A program made the translations under genes and the position numbers. From Cryomorphaceae bacterium (lineage in GTDB: Bacteria > Bacteroidota > Bacteroidia > Flavobacteriales > Crocinitomicaceae), in NCBI GenBank assembly GCA_021298235.1, contig JAJTDX010000113.1:1-10708 (forward strand): DNA of 10,708 nt. The letters run 5' to 3'. Each line of letters begins with the position of its first letter. Within the stretch, counting starts at the first letter, position 1. The notes beneath the pieces are model-generated. The model saw only the letters and a program-made list of their open reading frames with translations, had not been told where the DNA came from and searched no databases. This document shows positions 5,735 through 10,708 of the stretch, one piece after another.

Positions 5735-5781
5735 ATAATCAAATATTGGAGATAGTAAACTTACGATTAACCCAGGTCATT

Positions 5782-5819
5782 GTCCTTTTGTCTTGACACA
5801 AAAGGACCAAAAAGTCAAG
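5782..5819. repeat. 10-bp hairpin whose loop pairs with downstream sequence
   Basis: GTCCTTTTGT (5782-5791) and ACAAAAGGAC (5798-5807) form a perfect 10-bp stem. The whole 6-nt loop, CTTGAC (5792-5797), is complementary to GTCAAG (5814-5819), six bases downstream. On plus this is the layout of an H-type pseudoknot; the first connecting loop has zero length, so some fraying would be needed. Confidence 0.5.
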
Positions 5820-5820
5820 T

Positions 5821-5976
5821 CTCGATTGAAGCCGTTCGGAGAAAATCTTCTTACGCGCCGTTGCACAAAAAGAGTGCAAGCCGAATCCGGCTTACAAACG
5901 ACAAGTGCTTTTTGGCAACGGTTAACCTTTCGAAGATTTTCAATACCTCACTTCGCCAATCGAGCCGAAAAGGCTT
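5821..5976. repeat. nested inverted repeats forming a long hairpin element
   Basis: Four stems nest in order. P1 is CTCGATTG (5821-5828) with CAATCGAG (5957-5964). P2 is GAAAATCTTC (5841-5850) with GAAGATTTTC (5932-5941). P3 is CCGTTGC-A-CAAAAAG (5858-5872) with CTTTTTG-GCAACGG (5908-5921), with A5865 bulged. P4 is AAGCCG (5878-5883), loop AATC, CGGCTT (5888-5893). TTGCAC/GTGCAA (5861-5866, 5874-5879) offers a competing local hairpin, and AGCC/GGCT (5963-5966, 5972-5975) follows. About 38 bp in 144 nt is far beyond chance. It may be a structured RNA or a palindromic repeat family (MITE- or REP-like). No terminal target duplication is obvious. Confidence 0.55.
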
Positions 5977-6061
5977 AAATAAAATAGTGTGTAGTAGAAC
6001 TAGGCCTCAAGGGAAAAGTAGACCTGGTCGTTTTGTCGCTTTTAATTTAGGAGGAATGAAT
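5977..6061. other. mutS 3' flank, no clear terminator
   Basis: 85 nt between the nested inverted repeats and the mutS stop (TAA at 6062-6064). GACC-T-GGTC at 6021-6029 and AGGCCT at 6002-6007 are small palindromes only. No T-tracted hairpin for the leftward mutS transcript is visible, so the P1-P4 element may act as its 3' boundary. Confidence 0.3.
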
Positions 6062-7495
6062 TTACCCACCTGTCAATTTCTTGATCTCATTCAGTTTGAG
6101 CAGCGCCTCCACAGGTGTAAGACTGTTGATGTCTATTGATACCAGCTCTTCGCGTATCTGCTCGAGTACAGGATCATTTAATTGAAAGAAACTTAATTGC
6201 ATATTGGAATTCGCCACAGCCTGCTTCACACTTTCTTTCATTTTTTTTGCCGTTTTCTTTTCGGAAAGATCGTGGGAAGTCTCAAGCTCTTTAAGCATAG
6301 ATTGGGCTCGTGTCAAAACACGTGGTGGCATGCCTGCCATGCGCGCTACATGGATCCCAAACGAATGTTCGCTTCCTCCTTCGACAAGCTTTCGCAAAAA
6401 CAACACCTTATTTCCACTTTCCTTTACGGCCACGTTGTGGTTTCTGATACGAGGATATTGATGTGTCATCTCATTGAGCTCATGATAATGTGTAGCAAAT
6501 AGCACCTTCGGCCTTCGCTCGCTTTCGTGCAAAAATTCAGCAATCGCCCATGCAATAGAGATGCCATCATAGGTGCTGGTACCACGGCCGATTTCATCCA
6601 GTAAAATCAGACTGCGCTCTGATAAATTATTGAGGATGCTCGCGGTTTCATTCATTTCTACCATGAAGGTGGATTCGCCTGAAGAAATATTGTCTGATGC
6701 ACCAACGCGCGTGAATACTTTGTCAACCAAACCAAGCTCTGCAGCTGCCGCTGGCACAAAGCTTCCCATTTGAGCCATAAGACAAATCAACGCTGTTTGA
6801 CGCAGGATTGCACTTTTACCACTCATATTGGGACCGGTGATCATAATAATTTGTTGTCCGTCGGGATCAAGCTGGATTGAATTGGAAATGTATTCTTCCC
6901 CATCGCGCAGTTGTCGTTCGATGACCGGATGCCTTCCATCTGTTATGTTGATTCCGAACCCATTATGGAGCGTGGGGCGCACATATCCATTGCTGTTTGC
7001 TGCCTGAGCAAAAGATTGCAGACAGTCTAGTTGTGCAATCAGTCGCGCATTTCGTTGGATTAGCTGAATGTAATCAGCCATTGAAAACACCAAATCCTGA
7101 AAAAGTCTTGCCTCGATGGCGTGAATACGTTCTTCGGCTCCGAGAATTTTGGATTCGTATTCTTTTAATTCCTCTGTAATGTAACGTTCTGCGTTGACCA
7201 GAGTTTGCTTGCGGATCCAGTCTTCGGGAACTTTGTCTTTGTGCGTATTTCGAACCTCGAGGTAATACCCAAATACATTGTTAAATGCCACCTTCAAGCT
7301 CGGAATACCTGTTCGGGCAGATTCTCTTTCCTGAAGTGCTTCAAGGTAATCTTTTCCATTGAAGGCGATTGTTCGCAATTCATCAAGCTCTTTGCTGAAT
7401 CCCTCCCGAATGACGGCACCTTTTCCAATGGCAATCGCAGGGTCATCGGTCAATGATGTGCAAATAGTCTCAACCAGTTTCTCGCACGGATCCAA
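6062..7495 (-). CDS. mutS: MutS C-terminal fragment (clamp, ATPase, dimerisation)
   Basis: Up to 477 codons if translated from the TTG at 7493-7495. Clamp and lever region: [59 protein letters not shown]. The ATPase domain is intact: Walker [10 protein letters not shown], the [12 protein letters not shown] signature, Walker [17 protein letters not shown], and the H-loop [11 protein letters not shown]. The C-terminal [21 protein letters not shown] precedes the helix-turn-helix dimer segment and a short tail ending in LTGG. The reading frame is well preserved, so the break is recent or artefactual. Whether any product is made from the TTG is unknown. Confidence 0.85.
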   Translation of the reverse strand: MDPCEKLVETICTSLTDDPAIAIGKGAVIREGFSKELDELRTIAFNGKDYLEALQERESARTGIPSLKVAFNNVFGYYLEVRNTHKDKVPEDWIRKQTLVNAERYITEELKEYESKILGAEERIHAIEARLFQDLVFSMADYIQLIQRNARLIAQLDCLQSFAQAANSNGYVRPTLHNGFGINITDGRHPVIERQLRDGEEYISNSIQLDPDGQQIIMITGPNMSGKSAILRQTALICLMAQMGSFVPAAAAELGLVDKVFTRVGASDNISSGESTFMVEMNETASILNNLSERSLILLDEIGRGTSTYDGISIAWAIAEFLHESERRPKVLFATHYHELNEMTHQYPRIRNHNVAVKESGNKVLFLRKLVEGGSEHSFGIHVARMAGMPPRVLTRAQSMLKELETSHDLSEKKTAKKMKESVKQAVANSNMQLSFFQLNDPVLEQIREELVSIDINSLTPVEALLKLNEIKKLTGG

Positions 7496-8609
7496 GTCGC
7501 ATCACTTCTTTCGGATTGACTTTGGCTACGGCTACCTTAGAAATGAGGCGTTCCATATCGCCAATGTCTTTTAGGCGTTCTCCCAGCTCATAGTGCGCTG
7601 TAGATTCTGATTTTAGATACGAAACGGCATCTAGTCGGTCATTAACTGGCGCTTCATTTTTCAAAGGAAGCGCGATCCACCGGTTAATCATACGTCCACC
7701 CATGGGCGTCAGGGTATGATCGAGAATATCTGCCAGGGTAGTGGCATTTTCGTGTGGCGAGCTGATCAATTCGAGATTTCGAACCGTAAAACGATCGAGC
7801 CAGACATACTGTTCTTCTTCAATTCTTCCTATCGAGGCAATGTGCCCAAGTCGGGTATGCTGATTTTCGTTCAGGTAATGCAGCACGGCTCCTGCCGCTA
7901 CAATTCCAAGTGGGATATGATCGATACCAAATCCTTTGAGTGACTTTGTTTCAAAATGCCTGTTTAGCGTTTCCGAAGCGAAATCATCGGTAAATACCCA
8001 ATCTTCGAGGCGGAAGGTGTAGAAACGTTCCCCAAATTGTTCCTGGTATTCTTTGGACCGATTCTTTTGGTAGATGACTTCTTTGGGTTCAAACCCTTGT
8101 ATGAGCTTGTCGAGGTATTCTTTCGATCCCTGAGCCACCAGAAATTCTCCTGTGGAGACATCGAGAAATGCAATTCCGTGTTCGTTTTTGTGGTAATGGA
8201 TGGCACAAAGGAAGTTGTTCTTTTTCTGTTCCAATACCTGATCGTTAAAGGCAACACCCGGCGTTACTAACTCTGTTACACCTCGTTTAACGATTGTTTT
8301 GGTAAGCTTGGGATCTTCCAGCTGATCACAAATTGCAACGCGTTGTCCGGCGCGAACTAGTTTGGGTAAGTATGAGTCCAACGAATGGTGCGGAAAACCG
8401 GCCAATTCGATCTCTGAGGCTGTACCGTTCCCACGTTTGGTAAGAATAATGCCCAGGATCTTCGAAGTTTTGATGGCATCTTCTCCAAAAGTTTCATAGA
8501 AATCTCCGACGCGAAAAAGCAATAGGGCCTGAGGATGTCGTGCCTTAATCTGGTTGTATTGCTTCATTAAAGGCGTTTCAGCAACGCTTTTTGTTTTTTC
8601 AGACGCCAA
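7470..8609 (-). CDS. mutS: MutS N-terminal fragment (mismatch recognition, connector, part of core)
   Basis: 379 codons from a TTG at 8607-8609; the first ATG is at 8565-8567 ([18 protein letters not shown]). The sequence before the ATG ([13 protein letters not shown]) resembles the usual Bacteroidota N-terminal tail, no in-frame ATG exists upstream, and the promoter leaves a leader of about 45 nt, so TTG is preferred. GDFYETF (about residues 36-42) is the Phe-x-Glu motif that wedges into mismatches. [20 protein letters not shown] and [10 protein letters not shown] are standard domain I landmarks. LVTPGV and FLDVSTGEF belong to the connector, and [20 protein letters not shown] to the lever/core start. 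The last about eight residues (GSVRETG) are out of frame. Alone it lacks the ATPase and dimer parts. Confidence 0.85.
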   Translation of the reverse strand: MASEKTKSVAETPLMKQYNQIKARHPQALLLFRVGDFYETFGEDAIKTSKILGIILTKRGNGTASEIELAGFPHHSLDSYLPKLVRAGQRVAICDQLEDPKLTKTIVKRGVTELVTPGVAFNDQVLEQKKNNFLCAIHYHKNEHGIAFLDVSTGEFLVAQGSKEYLDKLIQGFEPKEVIYQKNRSKEYQEQFGERFYTFRLEDWVFTDDFASETLNRHFETKSLKGFGIDHIPLGIVAAGAVLHYLNENQHTRLGHIASIGRIEEEQYVWLDRFTVRNLELISSPHENATTLADILDHTLTPMGGRMINRWIALPLKNEAPVNDRLDAVSYLKSESTAHYELGERLKDIGDMERLISKVAVAKVNPKEVMRLGSVRETG

Positions 8610-8662
8610 ATCCGGTGATTTTTTGAAATTTGTAGTAAAATTAAGTCCAACCTGCGAAGGCT

Positions 8663-8692
8663 CAAAGTTATTCGCCTCCTTCTTATCAACAA
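8663..8692 (-). promoter_or_regulatory. Bacteroidota-type promoter for mutS
   Basis: On minus, TTG at 8690-8692, a spacer of exactly 19 nt, and TAACTTTG at 8663-8670, a full consensus match. The predicted start near 8656 leaves a leader of about 47 nt to the TTG start of mutS. The -33 element touches the ATG region of the divergent methyltransferase gene (8694), so the two genes may influence each other. Confidence 0.7.
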
Positions 8693-8693
8693 T

Positions 8694-9224
8694 ATGAACA
8701 GAAAATTAAAACTGTGGGAACTGGACAGGCTTACGGAGGAAGAATTTCGAAAGCGACCAAAATTCCCCTTAATTGTGGTGTTGGATGGCATCCGTAGTCT
8801 GAACAACATTGGTTCCTTTTTTCGCACCGCAGATGCCTTCAATGTAGAGAAGATTTACCTCTGTGGGATTACGGCTCAACCACCTCATCGGGACATACAG
8901 AAGACAGCACTCGGGGCTACGGAAACGGTAGATTGGGAGTATCGCTCTTCGATCGTTGATTTGACTTCGGAGCTCAAGCAACAAGGGATGACCGTTTGTG
9001 CTGTTGAACAAGCTGAGCAGACAACTCTTTTACAAGAGGTGAATGAACTTCGGGGAGAAAAGTTTGTGTTGGTTTTCGGCAACGAAGTAGATGGGGTCGA
9101 CCAGAAAGTGGTAGATCTGGCCGACCATATTATAGAAGTTCCTCAGTTTGGCACCAAACACAGCTTGAATGTCTCCGTGTGTGCTGGTGTGGTATTGTGG
9201 GAGTTTGGGAAAAGGTATTTTTAA
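8694..9224 (+). CDS. SpoU/TrmH-family RNA 2'-O-methyltransferase
   Basis: 176 residues, close to the size of single-domain SPOUT enzymes such as TrmL/TrmH. Motif 1 is LDGIRSLNNIGSFFRTADAF (about residues 30-49), with the conserved N-N-I-G-S-x-x-R. Next is QKTALGATETVDWEY. Motif 2 is VLVFGNEVDGV (about 125-135). Motif 3 is IEVPQFGTKHSLNVSVCAGV, forming the knot loop that binds S-adenosylmethionine. The family methylates ribose 2'-OH in tRNA or rRNA; the substrate cannot be told from sequence, so no symbol is given. The start is the ATG at 8694-8696 (MNRKLKLWEL..), which matches the N-terminus I expect from orthologues. It is divergent from mutS and ends 6 nt from a convergent gene. Confidence 0.92.
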   Translation: MNRKLKLWELDRLTEEEFRKRPKFPLIVVLDGIRSLNNIGSFFRTADAFNVEKIYLCGITAQPPHRDIQKTALGATETVDWEYRSSIVDLTSELKQQGMTVCAVEQAEQTTLLQEVNELRGEKFVLVFGNEVDGVDQKVVDLADHIIEVPQFGTKHSLNVSVCAGVVLWEFGKRYF

Positions 9225-9230
9225 CTGGTT

Positions 9231-9716
9231 TTATTTACCATACTTTATTCCCATTTCGGCGTAGATCTTTTCACGATCTACACCCAGGCAAACTACCAGA
9301 TAGTATTTGCCTTCCATCGGATAATAACCGATCCAGTATTTATCGGGATCCAACAAAAACATAAGATGTGCAATAGCGGGATTGTCGCCAGCAGTACCGA
9401 TGGCATTGAGAAGACTTGGAACGGTATATTGTTCTATCGGAGAAGAAAAGGTCATCATTTCGTGCATGTATGCCTCATTGTAGATGTATTCCTCCGTGCA
9501 ATCGCCAATTTTTGATTCACAATGAGCAAAGTTCAGGGCGCCGTTCTCAAAAATGGGAAAGAGGTCCATTTGTTTGTTGAAACGAAGCTCGAAGACAGAA
9601 TCAATTTTTGCCAGGAAGGATGCTTGTTCCGGTCTTTGGATCCAGGGAATTTCAGTTTGAGCATAGAGGTTGATGCTTACGAAAAGTGTTGCGATGATTT
9701 GGATGAAGTTTTTCAT
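9231..9716 (-). CDS. secreted protein of unknown function
   Basis: 161 residues from the ATG at 9714-9716, chosen because it starts a clean signal peptide (MKNFIQIIATLFVSINLYAQ, cleavage likely after YA). An upstream in-frame ATG at 9798-9800 would overlap the preceding gene and hide the signal. The mature part contains ERxEQASFLAKIDSVFELRF-type helical sequence, a CESKIGDCTEEY segment with two Cys that could pair, and the C-terminal KYWIGYYPMEGKYYLVVCLG, GVDREKIYAEMGIKYGK. I do not recognise a family. The gene lies 25 nt downstream of 9742-10317, so the two are likely one transcription unit. It converges with the methyltransferase gene, 6 nt away. Confidence 0.7.
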   Translation of the reverse strand: MKNFIQIIATLFVSINLYAQTEIPWIQRPEQASFLAKIDSVFELRFNKQMDLFPIFENGALNFAHCESKIGDCTEEYIYNEAYMHEMMTFSSPIEQYTVPSLLNAIGTAGDNPAIAHLMFLLDPDKYWIGYYPMEGKYYLVVCLGVDREKIYAEMGIKYGK

Positions 9717-9741
9717 GGTTTTTGGTTTTAGAGGTTTATGA

Positions 9742-10317
9742 TTATTTGGATTTTTGATCGATGGCGATCTGAAGTTGAATTCCAACATAGTTTCGTTCAA
9801 TAAGACTTAGGATCCAGTCGTAACGATGGTATCCAAAACTCATTCGAATACTCACGGGGCAGGTAATTTTTAAAAGACCTTTGACTTCTTTTGATCTTTT
9901 GAATCCGGAGACAATGAGGATGCCTGGTTCGTTGGGCAGGCTCCGTACGAACTCGTAAAGATCGATCCGTATTTGGTCAAAATTCGGGACGAGCTGAAAA
10001 TCGGCACCATTGAGTTTGGAAGGATTTTCACGAAGGAACTCAAGCTTGTGCTGGAATTTGAGGGTTTTGAGTGTGCGGTCAATCAATTTTAAAGAACTTT
10101 TTTTAGTCATGGAGAAACAAGGGGTTAAAGATGAGACAATACGATTCCAGGCTACATAAAATGCAGATTTAGAATCAGTTAAAATAAGTGTAGCGGGATC
10201 CTGTACGTCTACAAGAATATATGAAAATTTTGGATAAAAAAAATGATTTTGGAAACTTTCTTTTAATTTATCGAACTGTACCAAGGAGAATAGTGTTTCG
10301 CCTTGACGCTTCATCAT
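9742..10317 (-). CDS. hypothetical cytosolic protein
   Basis: 191 residues, ATG ATG at 10312-10317, stop TAA at 9742-9744. There is no signal peptide or membrane helix. It has a basic centre (MTKKSSLKLIDRTLKTLKFQHKL region, about residues 70-92) and alternating strand-like segments (FSYILVDVQD, ATLILTDSK, GILIVSGFKR, VGIQLQIAID) that suggest an alpha/beta fold. I recognise no motif. It is divergent from the ferredoxin reductase gene (132 nt between starts) and is followed after 25 nt by the secreted-protein gene. Coding is supported by length, clean stop and tight spacing only; a lineage-specific gene is likely. Confidence 0.6.
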   Translation of the reverse strand: MMKRQGETLFSLVQFDKLKESFQNHFFYPKFSYILVDVQDPATLILTDSKSAFYVAWNRIVSSLTPCFSMTKKSSLKLIDRTLKTLKFQHKLEFLRENPSKLNGADFQLVPNFDQIRIDLYEFVRSLPNEPGILIVSGFKRSKEVKGLLKITCPVSIRMSFGYHRYDWILSLIERNYVGIQLQIAIDQKSK

Positions 10318-10398
10318 CGGAAGTTGGATATCTTGGCTTCATACATTTTATAGTATGAGTAAACCAGAATTCCGTCTCATTAACAACAAAAACCCAAC

Positions 10399-10429
10399 TG
10401 TGCTGTTCTTCATGAAATAATTACCTTTG
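10399..10429 (+). promoter_or_regulatory. Bacteroidota-type promoter for the ferredoxin reductase gene
   Basis: TGTG at 10399-10402 (one mismatch to TTTG), a 19-nt spacer, then TACCTTTG at 10422-10429, a full -7 match. The predicted start near 10436 gives a short leader of about 14 nt, with no Shine-Dalgarno, as is common in this phylum. Confidence 0.65.
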
Positions 10430-10449
10430 CGGCGTTTTAATTCGGGAAT

Positions 10450-10708
10450 ATGATCAAAACAGATATAATTATCATTGGAGCAGGACCTTGCGGTCTTTTT
10501 ACAGTCTTTGAAGCGGGTTTGTTGAAGTTGCGTTGTCACCTTATCGATTCGTTGCCTCAGCCCGGCGGTCAATGCTCTGAGATCTATCCGAAAAAACCGA
10601 TCTATGATATTCCCGGTTTTCCTTCCATTCTTGCAGGAGAATTGGTTGATAATCTTATGGATCAGGCGGCACCTTTCAAACCAGGTTTTACGCTTGGAGA
10701 GGCAGCCA
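10450..10708 (+). CDS. ferredoxin--NADP+ reductase (TrxR-like type), 5' end only
   Basis: 86 codons are visible from the ATG at 10450-10452; the gene runs off the right edge. IIIIGAGPCGLF (about residues 6-17) is the FAD-binding GxGxxG fold. LIDSLPQPGGQCSEIYPKKP and IYDIPGFPSILAGELVDNL match the N-terminal FAD domain of thioredoxin-reductase-like ferredoxin-NADP+ reductases (YumC type). These lack the CxxC redox pair of true thioredoxin reductases; that part is beyond the window. They pass electrons between ferredoxin and NADP(H). The start is supported by the promoter 20 nt upstream and by the family N-terminus. Confidence 0.93.
   Translation, partial: MIKTDIIIIGAGPCGLFTVFEAGLLKLRCHLIDSLPQPGGQCSEIYPKKPIYDIPGFPSILAGELVDNLMDQAAPFKPGFTLGEAA

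Larger units (their letters stand above)
6062..8609 (-). pseudogene. mutS: mutS, disrupted by an internal deletion with frameshift
   Basis: The two halves of a DNA mismatch-repair ATPase lie on minus in different frames. The upstream frame runs through [16 protein letters not shown] (codons near 7497-7550), then ends at a TGA at 7470-7472. The downstream frame is readable only from the TTG at 7493-7495 ([19 protein letters not shown]..), with a TGA three codons before it. Compared with E. coli and Bacteroides MutS as I remember them, about 44 residues should separate the R(D/E).ARM-like and DTPP-like motifs; here only about 16 remain. Roughly 28 codons are therefore missing, and the loss is not a multiple of three. 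The two halves plus the gap add to about 876 residues, normal for the phylum. The junction reads CTTGGATCC. A functional MutS is unlikely; an assembly or sequencing error is the main alternative. Confidence 0.85.

Noticed and set aside
5780..6139. Open frame of 119 codons (plus) across the mutS 3' flank, with a second overlapping one at 5793-5978.
   Set aside because: Both frames run through the inverted-repeat element and the first into mutS antisense. Composition is not protein-like, there is no ribosome-binding site, and the palindromes explain the lack of stops.
7470..7495. Programmed ribosomal frameshift joining the two mutS frames.
   Set aside because: No slippery heptamer is seen, and about 28 conserved-length codons are missing at the join, which a frameshift alone cannot explain.
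10335..10360. Imperfect palindrome CATAC..GTATG upstream of the 9742-10317 gene as an operator.
   Set aside because: A five-base arm in A+T-rich sequence is expected by chance, and there is no regulator gene nearby.

Overview
The window most likely comes from a member of the Bacteroidota (Flavobacteriia/Cytophagia-like). Four things point there. Several promoters match the lineage-specific form TTG(-33), 17-19 nt spacer, TAnnTTTG(-7). The MutS, SpoU/TrmH-type methyltransferase and ferredoxin-NADP reductase read like Bacteroidota orthologues. A secreted protein ends its signal peptide in ..YAQ. An OmpA-type lipoprotein/porin tail is fused to a beta-rich domain of a kind I associate with this phylum. 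The piece looks chromosomal, mixing conserved housekeeping genes with small accessory ones.

Layout, left to right. At 1-822 (minus) lies the 5' part of an OmpA-like envelope protein that runs off the left edge. At 916-1311 (minus) is a small membrane protein of the DUF6804 type. Almost head-to-head with it, at 1331-3115 (plus), is a stand-alone DUF262-DUF1524 protein with intact HNH residues, related to GmrSD-type restriction nucleases. A 57-residue, very basic protein hides at 3108-3281 (minus) and overlaps its stop codon. At 3395-4003 (plus) is a protein whose N-terminus resembles the start of ADP-ribosyltransferase-like folds. Next comes an A+T-rich islet (about 4040-5130) with a two-helix membrane protein and a pentapeptide-repeat protein, both on minus.

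Two tRNA genes follow on minus, tRNA-Gly(GCC) and tRNA-Leu(TAA). Each has its own terminator, and tRNA-Gly has a near-perfect Bacteroidota promoter. The gene-free stretch 5489-6061 is not empty. It holds (a) a minus-strand unit, about 5584-5747, with a promoter-like box, a closed multi-stem fold and a hairpin-plus-T-tract end, which I read as a candidate small RNA. It also holds (b) a nested set of inverted repeats at 5782-5976, folding into a long hairpin preceded by a possible pseudoknot. I find no convincing coding signal there.

The region 6062-8609 (minus) is mutS, broken in the middle. About 28 codons of the lever/core region appear to be missing, with a net frameshift, so the mismatch-recognition half and the ATPase half lie in different frames. 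Divergent from it is a SpoU/TrmH-family RNA methyltransferase (8694-9224). Two lineage-specific genes on minus (9231-9716 secreted; 9742-10317 cytosolic) form a likely pair. The window closes with the 5' end of a ferredoxin--NADP+ reductase (10450 onward, plus) behind a good promoter.

The best leads are the structured intergenic block 5584-5976, the broken mutS, the hidden 57-residue basic protein with an ArfA-like C-terminus, and the DUF262/ART-like pair as possible defence genes. All family assignments come from reading the sequence and from memory; no search was run.
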